Under the pieces are notes generated by a model, which saw only the letters and a list, made by a program, of their open reading frames with translations, ran no database searches and was not told the DNA's origin. DNA of 64,000 bases, taken from Dreissena polymorpha (Eukaryota > Mollusca > Bivalvia > Myida > Dreissenidae). Position 1 is the first letter of the stretch. Every line of letters begins with the position of its first letter. Location of the stretch: assembly GCF_020536995.1 (NCBI RefSeq), contig NC_068356.1, positions 20,180,319 to 20,244,318 of the forward strand, read 5' to 3'. A program made the translations under genes and the position numbers. Positions 10,091 through 22,699 of the stretch are shown piece after piece.

Positions 10091-13000
10091 AATACGAATA
10101 CGAATACGAATATTTATTTTGCAGTCAAAGGCCACCAGCCCATAATACAGACAGTGTAATTGCATTATTATATAAAATAAACTGAGTAGTTAAAAAATAC
10201 AAAGTCATATGATGCAACACACACATGCACTTTTCTATAACAAATACTGCTACACATTATAATTTCAAAAATTTTAAATATCAAAATTCAAGTATAAACA
10301 TATTTACAAGGTAAGCCACAGATTATGATTCATTATCTATGGCAAACAATATAATTATACAGTTTTTAACCAAAACATGGTTTACCTAATAATGAAATAC
10401 CTATGACAAGTTAGCATGCACAATAGTAACATACGTATAAAGTAATCTAAGAATCATTATTCATTATCAAATATGAATAAACAATTTAATACAAGCATGC
10501 AGTATTAAAATGAAAGCTAGTTTGCATGATAATTACGTAATTATTACATATTAGCAGGCACATAAATATATATGTGTATATTTTATGGCAGTCTAAATAC
10601 ATGGGATTTACATTTTGGACATCTAATCCAAACGTTATAAATGCTGTGTGATATTGAATTGTCTTCGTACTTTATTACATTCAGACAAAAATTTGGCTAT
10701 CAAAAATATGTGCTTGTCATTTTCATCGGCCATAAGCATATTGAATAAACGAACAGTTTCTATTTGATTCAGCCACTGCGGAATAAACAAATCGTGTCTA
10801 AGTGTGTTATACAATGGGCACTGCATAAACATATGGTACTCATCCTCCACAATATAGACATTTCGCATTAGACAAAATTTACAATATCTAATTCAATTCA
10901 ATTCAATTCAATTCAATGTTTTATAAGAGTCTCATTCGCAATACATATACAATTAAAATACATATAAAAGCACAGTTACATGTATGCGACCAATCATAAT
11001 ATGATTTATAGGAGACTATATAATTACATACATATATACATTAACAATTATTGACTAACAAATGAATTCCACATCGTTAAAACTTACTTCTATTAAAATA
11101 AGTTATTGTACCTAAGACTATGTGGTTTTATTTACACTTGTCAATATTGTTCATACATTAAAATACCATTTGTTTTTGTTTTTTAAAACCTAGACTAGTC
11201 TATAAACTATTTTACAAATGTACAGCATAAAACTTAAGTATATACAATTCATTTTGAATATAGAATATTCCTTCTTTCTTTGAGAATATTAAAGCAGGAT
11301 TTGGCTGATATATAAAGCAACCTCTCATCTGTAAATATGTATTTAAGTTTCTCAGTATCTGACATGTTGTGACAATTTGGAGTTTCAATTAAAATGTCCA
11401 TTAGACTTTTCCTGATATTCACATATAAAGGACAATGAAAAAGTACATGTATCTCATCCTCCACTATGTTTTTACAGTGGAAACATGTTCGATTACCCAA
11501 TTCAATATTTTCATATCGACCAGTTTCTAATCTCAGCGGTGCCACACCGCATCGAAACTTAGCTAATGCACTTCTATACAAAAATGGTATGTTGTCTTTA
11601 ACATAAGCTTCTGTTCCGAATTCTGTTTTAAATAATTTATACAGTCTCAATTTATTATGACCAACACCTCTAGTTCCAGTATTACTATTGACTGCACTTC
11701 TCCATTTGACAATTTCTTTTTCAAAAATCCTAGATTCTAAATCATTTACAATATATTTAATATTGTTAATAGGTATATCAACTAAATCAGACATGTTTAC
11801 ATCTATCAGACATGACTTTATTCTAAAATAGCTATTTTTAACATTTCTTGATTTAGACCACAGGTACATTTTCTTATTTATTCTGGAATCATTCATATTT
11901 ACATTTCTAAAATGTTGTCTAATAACAGCTCCCCATTGCTTTACAATTGGTGGTTTCCAACCCATTTCTCCCAGAACAGCCGCATTAGGGGTGTATTTAC
12001 CGACGCCTAAATGATACCGCATTGCCCGATTCTGGACAGCATTAATACATGAGTAAGGTTTATCGCACCATATTGGTGCACTATAGCTGATAATAGGCCA
12101 AACCATAGAATCAAAAAGCTTGGTGAAAGTGGAATATTGGAAACCTCCAAATGCTTTACTTTTCGAAATAATTAAACCTAGTGCTCTAGAAGCAGACATA
12201 GCCACATTTTTTGCTATTTCATGGTAATCTAAAAATTCATTTAGAACAACGCCAAAATATCTATAACAATGTACAATTTCCAAAGGTTGACCATCAGTGT
12301 TAAAATTAAAATCAGTTGATTATGCGGTATGTTCAAGTGTCGGCCTTTCTCAATCATGAGATCGTGTCCGGAACATCGGAAATTTGAGAGACATCTTTTT
12401 AATGCGTAAGGCAACTCAATTGACAGATATCGTTCAACATTAAGTAATGTTTTGTATTCCCGATAATATTTCGCCTTATGAGAACTATCCATTTGAGCCT
12501 GAAGATTTTGCATAGCACAATCTTTACGCCTTTTTTTGAATAAAAACATGAACATTTTAGCATATCCGACTTCGTTTGCTAACCAAATATAGCCAAAGCC
12601 ATTCTCGAAAAGTACTCTTTTCACATGTGTAGCCCAATTGGTTTTGCCTGATGAGTCGAGGTTTCGAAGAAGCATGTACATTTGTCTCGGGTATCTGTTT
12701 GTTGACATCTGAAGAATCCTGACCCAGTATGCTATGAGTTTACCCGTGTATGTCACATACAAAGGCAGCCGTCCACATTCAGACAACGCAAAGAAATTTG
12801 ACATATGTTTGTTCAAACCACAAAGCCGTTTACAGTAGTTGATGTGCACACGTTCAATACACTCTGTGTACTGGAAGCCCCATATTTCGGCTGAGTAGCA
12901 CAGAATCGGCGTGATCATAGCGTCAAAAAGTTTGAACGCTTGTTTTGGGCTAAAATATCCAAAATGTTTCTGGTACCTATAAATGCTTCCTAAAGCTTTC

Positions 13001-14679
13001 GTGGCTTGTTTTGCTAGCGTCTCCTTTGTCATTTTCCATGATAACTTCGGTGTAAAGTACGCACCTAAATACTTATAAAAAGACACGACTTCTACATTTG
13101 CTCCTTTGTATGTCCAGTGTTCATATCGGCGAAGAGGACCACCATTTCTAAAAACCATGATCTTGGACTTGTCCAGATTCACTTTCATTTTAACTTTATC
13201 ACAGAAAACTTCGATATTGTTGATAAGTCGCTGCAATTGCACAGCTGTATCTGCTAGTCCCGAAACATCATCAGCATACATTAATACAAATAATCTATTG
13301 ATTTCAGGACAGACATATATTCCATCGCCTTCTTTTGATCTCAAAAAGTTAACCAGATCATTCATGAACATGGCAAAAATAATCGGCGACGACAAACAGC
13401 ATTGTTTTGTTCCTATTTTACAGTCAACGAAGTCTGTCAAGCCATTTTTAACTTTTACACATGCTTTCATTTGACTATACATAGATTTTAACATATTTAA
13501 AAAACGACCATTAACACCATTTCTCGATAGACATTGCCAAATCTTCATATGATTACAATTGTCAAAAGCCTTAAGGTAGTCCACATAGAATACGTAGAAA
13601 CGGCCTCCTTGTTTTGTAATATACTTTTGAATGATAGCTTGTAAATTGAATATGTTATCAACAGTTGAGTATCTCGACCTAAAACCAGCCTGTGATTCAT
13701 CAAGGACCATGTTGTCGTCACACCATGACATAAGTCTTTTTGTTAAAATATTGACAAACACTTTGCTTAAACTATTCGATAGCGAAATTGCCCTATAATT
13801 GTTTGGCTCTAAGGTTGATCCTTTTTTGTGAAGGGGAGTAATGATACTGCCACTCCAGTTTTCTGGAAATACCCCCGTTTCAAATATATGATTGAAAGTT
13901 CTTGTCAAAAATGGCACAATTCGTTCAGCAGTGACCTTAAACATTTCTATACAGAGACCATCGTAGCCTGCTGCAGTATTGTTTTTTAGATCTTTTAGGC
14001 TCTTGCAGATCGCTTCATCCGTTATATCTAGGTTTAAATAATCGGCATTTATCTCCCTTGCTAGTTCAGGAAGTGCGTCGATATGGTCACCATCATCCAT
14101 TTCCGCATTGTCAAATAATTTACGGAAATAATTATACCAATCATCAGCAGAAAAAATCAAATCACTCGAATCGTTTCTACTTATATTAGCCTTTTTTATT
14201 TGATCCCAGAATTTCGTTGGATTGGCGCTATTGTTACATAACTGTTCACGTTTTGATCGCTGTAACTCTGACTTTATTGTATTACACGTTTGCTTAAACT
14301 TATTTCTGTTTAATTTATATTGTTCGAAGTCACCACTTGTGTTTGTCGTACGGAACTTCCTTAAAGCTCGATACTTCTCGTATTTAAGATTCGAACATTC
14401 TGTGTCCCACCATTCAGGTTGAGTAACATTATTTGATCTGTTATGCGGGCCGCAACGTTTTTTCTTCATACATGCGCCTGCCTGTTCAAAAACATTCATG
14501 AATGCATTTAATTTGTCATAAGCGTTTCCGTTTGGTGACAGCCGCTCAAAGGCGGTATAATGCGTTTCGAAAAGTTCCATAAACGTTTCACGACAGCCTT
14601 CATTCCATTTAAAATGGTGTGCAGTTTTTAGGTTTGAATTGATTAGCTTGTGTGCATTGCACAGTCTAATCATATACAC
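10091..14679 (-). mobile_element. LINE A: 5'-truncated non-LTR retrotransposon, interrupted by LINE B
   Basis: From 14679 down to about 12319 an open frame of about 787 codons reads a non-LTR reverse transcriptase. It has AAGYDGLCIEMFK near residue 237, NNYRAISLSNSLSKVF, FYVDYLKAFD, the catalytic YADD near residue 467, and a long C-terminal 'thumb/X' region ending GRHLNIPHN. The frame then enters LINE B. LINE A resumes at about 10889 with RYCKFC, VEDEYHMFMQCPLY and a C-terminal tail to 10635, i.e. the CCHC-type terminal knuckle. Its 3' UTR runs to an (ATTCGT)n tail at 10091-10112. The endonuclease is absent, so the copy is 5'-truncated. The RT frame is intact, so it is fairly young. The clade looks CR1/Jockey-like but is not certain. 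Confidence 0.8.
10891..12318 (-). mobile_element. LINE B: 3' fragment inserted into LINE A
   Basis: The minus-strand frame from about 12318 to 11249 (about 345 codons) has YRYFGVVLN, ASRALGLIISKSKAFGG, IISYSAPIWCDKP, LAKFRCGVAPLRLETGRY and the terminal knuckle CFHCKNIVEDEIHVLFHCPLY. It is homologous to the same region of LINE A but clearly from another family. A 3' UTR of about 330 bp leads to a (TGAAT)n tail at 10891-10916, directly abutting the resumption of LINE A. The RT itself is missing, so this is a 5'-truncated insertion. No clear target duplication was seen. Confidence 0.8.
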
Positions 14680-14738
14680 AGGCTAATCTGGGACACCACT
14701 TATTGGACATGCATTAAGCCCCGTTTTTCCTGAAAGCA
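14676..14738. mobile_element. Fold-back MITE, right half
   Basis: Reads acacaggctaatctgggaca, then ggacatgcattaagccccgt, the right arm of the fold-back family. It begins exactly where LINE A's 5' truncation ends. With 9994-10090 it forms one element interrupted by the LINE nest. Confidence 0.65.
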
Positions 14739-14739
14739 G

Positions 14740-17700
14740 CCAATATGTACAGATTTTAATCACAAACTGGCCAATGTCGTCCCACAAGCTGTTAAACACT
14801 ATTGATTACATACACACACTGCTGTCTGCAGTGTACCAGTGGTAGAGTATAAACAGGCAGATGTGGTTATCGTTCCTAGCGTAGTTAAGAGCAGACTCAC
14901 TTGCAACGCACACTCATAACCTTAGTTTTTCGCAAGCGAAGAACTAAAAACTAAAAGATGACAATGCACACGGCACGACCCCTGACATAGTCTGATCAAA
15001 ATAGCTAACGTTTGAGAACTTCCTGCTAAGGTGTACTTAAATATGTTAGTCTTAGTTTTTCCAACAATGCTAAACATTTAAAGAGTCTAGTTATTTTATT
15101 AAGCTTGCTTAATTATTGTCTTCAATAATCAAATGATATGCTGACATTTAATTACAATCATATCACTTCAGGGTACACATATGCTAACATGACACACAAC
15201 AACAACAACAAAGTATATTTAGAGCTCAAAGTTTTTTTCCTCCGTACAAATAATGTTGAGATATACACAAAATCATCTTGATAAGGATGTTACGCAATCA
15301 CGCCGGTAGTTGCTATTTATCACCAGTCAGCGTTTTTGCAGTCATAAACTTAACAAAAAGGATGCAAATACTTATTGTCGAAAGGATTACAGGAAGTTTT
15401 TCTCGTCTTAAATCAACAGCATTTTGACCAAATAGTAAATTTTATACAGCAGTAAAGCAACCCAATACTATCAACACTGCATTTTGTATCGTAATACATG
15501 TAGTTCACAACATATATATTTGCATAGAAAACATGAACAGCACGATAAATATTTTGTAAGTTGGAAAGATATGCTTTATTACATATAAATATAAAGAAAG
15601 TGACAGGCCATATAAGAGAAAATTGTCTCAAAGACCACTGAAAGGTAGCAAATACATCATAACAATTGGTTATCATTTGTATGTTTACAGTGGTGACATA
15701 CCCCAGCACCTTATTGTACAATGTCATCAAGACACACTAATGTCAAAACAAAATGTGGCCCAACATTAATATTCCTGATGTGAATCATTTTATCAACATG
15801 CTACTGCTTTGCATTTTGACAGAAACAGAATACAGTCGAATAACAATGTAAAACATCATATTTATTGCGAAAAGGGACAATGCCATTAAAAACACAAATT
15901 CTGAATCATTTCCAATGCTTTCTTGAATGCAATAACAGCAAATGGCAGATATTATGCATTAAATGTAAACATAATAAATTTAAGTTAGCACATAAACCAT
16001 TTTCATTGAAACAAAGATAAAATTTAAAATTGTCAAAAATGTCAAAACAATCCAATGAACAGTAGCACTTTATCTATTTTAAGCAAACAACATAAAATCA
16101 ATACAAAAAAAATGTCCATCACTTATGAAGGTTTTCAACAAGAAAACCAAGAGTCTCATTTTTATAAAATATAAATAACATGAATGTTTTATCAAAAAAA
16201 TTTTTTATCAAAGAATTAGCATTCGTAACCAAATGAGTCCAACCAAAATGGATACCCAATAGGTAAGTACTTTGTATTTTTTCTGGCACTTCAAACTAGA
16301 ATTGTCTGAAACAAACTTCTATCCACCATATATGTTAGAGATCTGACATAAAAATCTAGTTCCGAGCCAATGACCATGAACAGAAAATAAAAAAACCTCA
16401 ACAATGACTGAATATGATTATCCAGTGAAAATTGTAGTCATTTCCGCATTAAATTAAGTCTTAGGAATTTGAAAATTTTCTTTATCTCAGCAGGCTATCA
16501 CTGATGTACAGGGGTTTACCTAGCCATTTTTGAAAAAGGAGTCTGGTCAAATTGGAATTTTTTAAAACGATAAAATGGTAAATTTGGGAAATTTTTAGCA
16601 TCAAATGGACCAAATTGGGATTTTTTATGGACATTTGACACATCAGGCCTTTTTTAAAGAAGATGCATTTTGCGCAAAAGTTCACCGATTAGGCAAAATC
16701 TAATATACTCTTTATAATTATTCAAATTAGAACAAAATCATATAAATTATAGATACATACTTAATAAAATGTTTATGAAATAAAATTGAGATATAATATG
16801 AGACACTTTTTAATATTTTTTAATTGGGACCATTTGCTTTGGGATCAGGTCAGTTTTATGGCCTTTTTTAAATAGCAGGAAAACCAGATATACATACCTT
16901 TTGATAACCGTTAAGCTAGATATTAATTTGCCTGCTTCTCAAAATTAAATGCATTCATCATAAGAACGACTAGAAGATACACTTTCCTAAGTATTGCAGT
17001 CACTTAGTTGTCATTTAAAAAGGCTCATGGGTTCCAAAAAAAATTCCTACATTTGCACTAAATACACTGAGCAAATTTCAACACGATTAAGGCAAGGCAG
17101 GAATAGCTGAAATTACTGAATGTGATTTTATAAACATGCTCCACAGATACATTTGTATTTCAGACCAAAAATAACAATAATAGATACCGTTACAACATAA
17201 AGCAGGTTACATAATTATGAGCTATATAACTCGCACTTAAAATACAAACTACATTAAATTCAACAATAAAATGATTACCAAGACAAATCTTGCTACTAAA
17301 ATATTACGAAGCTACAATTACAGAGAAATCTTCCTTATCATGTGGCATCACTTTCAAAAGAATACAACAACCAGGTAATTTAGAATATTAAATATTTAAA
17401 CAACTTAAGTGAACAAGAAACAACTTCTACAAGTTCACTTGATGTTACAGCAATCTAACTTTTGAGATTGAGACAAAAATATGTCACGAGTATAAAATTA
17501 TTGCTTTTCACCATATTGTCCCAAAGTTTGATTAAGATTTTCTCCAAACTTTCATACAACATTATTTTGTTTTTCAAAAAAATGACACATATGAACACAA
17601 TCTTCTAAAGAACTTAATTTCTATAAAATGCAGCATTTTTCATACAGATAGTTTTTTTGTTTCTAGGAATTAACAAATGCAAAAACAAACATTATCTAAA

Positions 17701-17785
17701 TTAATTCACCTTTCAAAATTCCTTCCACACCAAGGGGAATCACAATGTTGGAAAATCTGTGTATAAAAGATGTTAAATGCTCATA
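14740..17785. other. No gene seen; probably includes RhoGDI 3' UTR
   Basis: AT-rich sequence without recognised mobile elements. The part adjoining the RhoGDI stop codon (17786) is on that gene's 3' side. Minus-strand AATAAA signals exist at about 15570 and 15855, so a 3' UTR of about 2 kb is possible. This is inference; transcript data would decide. Short open frames here look random. Confidence 0.4.
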
Positions 17786-20700
17786 TTAATCTTTCCAGTC
17801 TTTCTTGATCTCCAGCTTCCATTCCCAGCTGAGGATTTCATTTTTATCGTCATCCGTAAACACACTTTTCACTTTGAACTCTCCACGCTGCAGCATTCCA
17901 CTGGGGAACTCTTCTTCAGGAGATTTGTACTCGTAAACCTCCTTTTTTGGTCCATAGCTGCCTACCATGTACTCATCTTTTGCTGAAAAATCAACAGAAG
18001 CTTTTATTTAGGGGTATTCATTTTAGCATTTGAAGGCAAACCATGTAAAACTATGTGACAAATCATTTTGAAAATATCCTGAAAATGTATCCATCCATCT
18101 ATAACCGACTAATACACAACCAGGAATCTAGGGGTTACCATATAACATTTAAGACTTCAATTGATGTTTACAGTCCAACCTGCCAATAACGACCACTCGA
18201 GGGATTTGGTCGTTGTGGTCTTTGTTCACAGGTGGTCTTTATTCGCAGGGTCGATTGAAACTTTGCAAAATATGCTAGTAGGCTTTTAACAGGTACCGTA
18301 TGATGTATGTGCTCTATTGTTTAAATGTGTGAATTCTAAAGCATGTGTAATGTAAAAAGGATTGAAATCACAGTTGTGTTTTATATTTACATGTATTATT
18401 TCAATTTCCAAACATAAACTAACAAACGAACTAACGCTTGGATGCCATAATGGTTAACTTTAACTGACAATTTACTTATCTATCATCTATGCGCGTCGTA
18501 TCACGGAGAAATTTAAGAAAGGAATGAATTTAAATTGTATGTGTACAATTTGCATCGTAATTGTAAAGAAACCGTAAATTTCCTTTATAAGTTGATATAA
18601 GCCCCAAACGCTTGGTATTTTCGGCAATTAGTATATAAATAATCGCGAGCCAATAAAATAAAAAAGGCAACTTCTTACCCCTTCGTCAAACTGCCAAATG
18701 CATAAAAGAAGCAGGTGGCTACCAATTAGCAATGTGTGTTAAATAATCAAAAGAAACAGCTATCGAGTAAACTGTCACTTGCTAATATCTCCATAGCGAC
18801 CGACCAGTGCACTGGTAAGATGTTTATCACGTGACTATCACAGCATTATGGCGGTTATTGTTTTATTGACAGTTGTGAAATCGTTAATTGTTATGATTGA
18901 AGTGGTCGTTGTAAGCCTCTTTCAAGGAATACAAGATTATTTTTTTTGCAAACCGATGACAACGTACAAAGTTTAATAGAAAATCCTTCAAAAAATATAT
19001 TGTCATTGTATTGATAAGTTAGTGTATGCTGTTTTGTCAAATCTAAATTATTCGTTATGAAACGTTATATTATGATAATTAAAACGATTTTGTTAGTCAC
19101 TCGACTTTTGGGAATGTAAAATGGTGGTCGCTGGTCATTGACGTGGTCGTTGTTAGCTATCAAATTCGACTTTGGGAATGTAAAATTGCGGTCGCTGGTC
19201 GTTGTTGGCAGGTGGGCGTTATTCGCAGGTACAGAATATAGTGAAATCGTTCCGGGGGAAATCAATGTGGTCGTTATTGACAACTGGTCGCTATTCACAG
19301 GCGGTCGCTCAGGCAGGTTGGACTGTATTTACATTGAAAGAAGGTCATTTCAAGTGCCTTTAAAACAGTACTTACAATTAAATGGTCCTTTGGCAATTTT
19401 ATTGCTAAACCTTAGACCTGAGACAATTTCTCGCTGCACATTAAAGGTGATCATGAGACGATACTTTGCTCCCTCCTTCACAACAAACTTGATATCTTTA
19501 AGCTGGCTGGGGTCTGTAAGAAAAACAGACTGTCTATTCAACTGCTTTAAAAGTAGAATGCTTTTATCTTGTTAAAAGGAATAGCTGACAGAATGGAATA
19601 AAGAACTAGATTAACTGATAGATATAAGCAGTAATAAAGCCAATTATGTATATAAACAAGAGGCCTGAAAGGCCCAAAGTCGCTCACCCGAGATAACAAG
19701 ATATTATTGGGACAAATCTTCTGACCAAGTTTCATGAAGATTGGACAATAAATGTGGCCTCAAGAGTGTAAACAAGGTTTTACTAAAGCCATATATAGCC
19801 ATATAAGGAAAAATGCCCCGCCCCTGGTGGCCATGTTTTTCAACCAACCAGCATCATATTTGAACTCTTCCAAGATATCATTGGGACAAATCTTCTGACC
19901 AAGTTTCATGATGATCGGAAAATAAATGTGACCTCTAGAGAGTTAACAAAGTTTTACTAGAGCTTTATAAGGAAAAATGCCCCGCCCCCAAGGTGGCCAT
20001 GTTTTTCAACAAACCGGCATCATTTTCGAACACGTCCACAATATTATTGGGATGAATCTTCTGACCGAGTTTCATGAAGATCAGACTATAAGTGTGGCCT
20101 CTAGAGTGTTAACTAGATTTTGCTAAAGCCATATATAGCCATATATGGAAAAATGCCCCGCCCCTTGGCAGCCATGTTTTTCAAGCAAACGTCACCATTT
20201 TCGATCTCATACAAGATATCATTGAAACCAATCTTCTGACCAAATTTCATGAAGATTGGACAATAAATGTGGCCTCTAGAGAGTGAACAAGGCAAATGTT
20301 GACATCGCACGACGGACGATGGACAAAAGGCGATCACAAAAGCTCACCATGAGCACGTTGTGCTCAGGTGAGCTAAAAAGGCATGAGGTGCCTAAGGTCA
20401 ATTAATTTTTACTTTATTATGAAAATAGGGTCCATATTGGACAGCTACAAGTCAAATATTAAATTAAAGGTACAGTAAAAACATAGAGACGATTTAAGAA
20501 CTATTTTGTAAGCTGTTTGAAAAATTGTCAATAGATGGAAGATCACATCAATCTATATTGAGGGTTGAATAATTTGTGGACGTTTTTTAGGAGTACGTTA
20601 TGTGTTGTTTAATGATGTGGGTTTGTTGTTTTTTTTTTGTTGGGAGGGGGGGGGAGGGGGGCAAATTGATTATTACTGAGTACCTGAAGACACAATCAAT

Positions 20701-21871
20701 GAGATGTACAACAGCAAAATCACAAAAAATGTTAGTCTCACAGTTTAGTACATTTGAAACACATTTAACTACCTTTTTAGATAAAACTTGTTGATAACAA
20801 AACGGAACACAAATTCAAAGAGGAAAATTCTCATGGCTACTGTAAAATGACAAATAGCACTTATATCTGTGATGGAAGATTAACTGCAATCTAAACTTCC
20901 TACCGCTTATATGGCCACTTCAGTGTATCAAAATTTAACTTGCCTTGAAGATCAATTTCTTTATCAGGTCGTCCCTCCAATAGTACCGACATTTTCCTTA
21001 AAATCACTTTGTTGGGATTGTCTGGCCCTAAACAGAATAAGAACAATAATAGAAATTGACATAATAACAACTATTATTATAACATCAAGGCTATTTACTT
21101 AAGATCAGCAATTTGATTCTTGGAATTTTTTCCCATTATTGACATGCTTTTAGTCAGGCAATTGTAGTGGTATCCAGTGATAAGTGGAGCCACTTGTGAT
21201 TTATAAATATTTGTGTCAGTAAGACAACTATCCAACTATCTTTTATAGAAAGTTATGGCCGATACAATTTGTTTAGCCTTAATCTTCAATGCATGCATTA
21301 TTAGTAAGACTAAATAAAACTGTGTCATAAACATGAACAATACCACTAAAGCTTATACACTGTCACACCCATGGAAGCCATGCTAATAACTTACTTCAAA
21401 ATGACTATGACTCGGGAAAAAGTTGATCAATATATTATAAGGAAATTAAATATTGGACACATATTAATTCGTGATTCTTTTAATTTCAAATTAATCACTT
21501 AAATTTTAAGTGCTGACTTCAAATTAATAAAATTTTATGCAAACAAACAGACTGACCAACTAAGTCAACAGAGGGACTCAAATATACCCCATCATGAGTG
21601 GGTTAAATAATTCTTTCATAATACTTGGTCATCCCTGAACTTTTTTAATGGAACCATAAGACCTGAAAGAATACTCGTTCTTAATCAACTAAAAGTCCTT
21701 ACAGAATACTCGTTCTTCCACATTCCCCAATAGTTTCTCCTTGTACAATCGCAAGCTCTCATCATTTTCGTCTATGCTTGCTATTTCGTCAATGGTCTTC
21801 ACTGCAGGAGGCTTGTAGGCAATCTTTGACTCATCTTCTACTTCATGCACCTGCTCTTCACTCTCAGCCAT
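17786..21871 (-). CDS. ARHGDIA: Rho GDP-dissociation inhibitor, 4 coding exons
   Basis: Coding exons (minus strand): 21871-21703, 21027-20944, 19513-19376, 17982-17786; 588 nt, 195 aa, all junctions phase 1. The family extracts prenylated Rho/Rac/Cdc42 GTPases from membranes and holds them GDP-bound in the cytosol. The N-terminal part ([31 protein letters not shown]) matches the switch-binding helices. The C-terminal immunoglobulin-like domain carries [57 protein letters not shown] (two pieces), the family's terminal signature. Human RhoGDI-1 is 204 aa. Intron 2 needs a GC donor (AAG|GCAAGT), because the nearby GT breaks the frame. The ATG sits in cacaATGGCT. A good acceptor (gctgttgtcag) 13 bases upstream suggests a 5' UTR exon further away. 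It could equally be called the ARHGDIB/G orthologue; invertebrates usually have a single copy. Confidence 0.93.
18171..19325. mobile_element. Non-autonomous pogo/Tc1-like DNA transposon in RhoGDI intron 3
   Basis: CAGTCCAACCTGCC at the left is mirrored by ggcaggttggactg at the right, and both ends are flanked by TA (18169-18170 and 19326-19327), the Tc1/mariner-pogo target. The inner arms repeat 'tggtcgtt' and 'cgctattcacagg' motifs. No transposase-like frame; the 145-codon open frame across its right end is fortuitous. It makes up 1,155 bp of the 1,393-bp intron and stops 50 bp from the exon 3 donor. Confidence 0.8.
19654..20379 (-). mobile_element. Helitron-like element (gctcacctgag type) in RhoGDI intron 2
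   Basis: On the minus strand it starts tttttagctcacctgagc with a hairpin to catggtgagct, followed by four units of roughly 160 bp (ctagaggccacatttat, cttcatgaaacttggtcaga, gccccgcccc). It ends at a ggcctttcaggcc hairpin plus tcttgttt. Same family as 56193-57197. No coding capacity. Confidence 0.7.
20380..20943. other. RhoGDI intron 2 remainder
   Basis: AT-rich intron sequence with a poly-G run near 20642-20660. Nothing else recognised. Intron 1 (21028-21702) likewise shows no element. Confidence 0.5.
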
Positions 21872-22379
21872 TGTGCTGCTTGCTCTGACAACAGCATTAT
21901 GGCATATTGGAATTATTCATGTACTTTTCTACCTACATATTCTGGTGTAAGGAAATCATAATAGTGAGATTGCATTGTTGGAATACCTTTATAATTATTA
22001 CGCAAAATCAGTTTTTAATGACAAAGTATTTTGCAATTATGTTATTTATAAACAAGCAATTTTGTTGAATTGATATACCCGCTGAATAAATTTTGTCTAT
22101 TGATGGTAGGAGCTGGATAACAGGGCAATAACTGTACACAGTGTAGTGTTATTGTTTTTATGCATTGCAATTCTCCTTATTAATATCTATACACCTATGA
22201 AGTTTTATGTTGACATCTTGTAACACTGTGCCTATACCACGTGATTGTTTCGTATCTGTGTTGGGAGAATTAAGCGCAACCCAGTTAATATTTAAGGACC
22301 TCTTTTTAAATATTTCACCATTTTTAATGGGAAATAGTGGAGAGCCCGCTCATTCGTAAGAGTTTTCTATAGGTATCCT

Positions 22380-22545
22380 ATCATAAATCTTTTTAAACAA
22401 ATAAGTATTTTTTCAGTAAAATGCAACCAGCGTTTGAACGGTGAGAAAAGTGTCAGATCAGTGTGGGGACTTCATATTAGAAACATGCTGTTGCACTTTA
22501 CTGAAAAAATACATATTTGTTTTAAAAAAATACCATTTATCAAAA
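22380..22545. repeat. Imperfect fold-back
   Basis: aagtattttttcagtaaaat (about 22403-22422) recurs inverted as actttactgaaaaaatacat (about 22494-22513). The homology extends outward through aaacaaat/atttgtttt. The arms are about 50 bp around a ~60-bp loop. Probably a small MITE; no target duplication found. Confidence 0.55.
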
Positions 22546-22648
22546 TGTTTTTTACTGTATTTACATTTTTTGTATCCTCCAATTACCTTGAGTCGAGCAT
22601 GACCCAAAGTCGATCACTATGTTTACATAAATAACGCGGCTCTCGTGA

Positions 22649-22667
22649 TGACGTCACACGCATGCGC
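22649..22667. promoter_or_regulatory. CRE palindrome plus NRF-1-like site
   Basis: TGACGTCA (22649-22656) is followed three bases later by CGCATGCGC (22659-22667) in a locally CpG-containing patch about 780 bp upstream of the RhoGDI start codon. The pair is typical of housekeeping promoters. It may be the promoter feeding the inferred 5' UTR exon. Evidence is motif-only. Confidence 0.35.
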
Positions 22668-22699
22668 TCTGAGTATTTTGTTTTACTAATATTACTACG

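Noticed and set aside
12241-12318. Last 25 residues of the LINE A open frame
   Set aside because: They read into LINE B out of its frame; not part of either protein.
19138-19575. 145-codon plus-strand frame
   Set aside because: Spans the transposon TIR and the antisense of RhoGDI exon 3.
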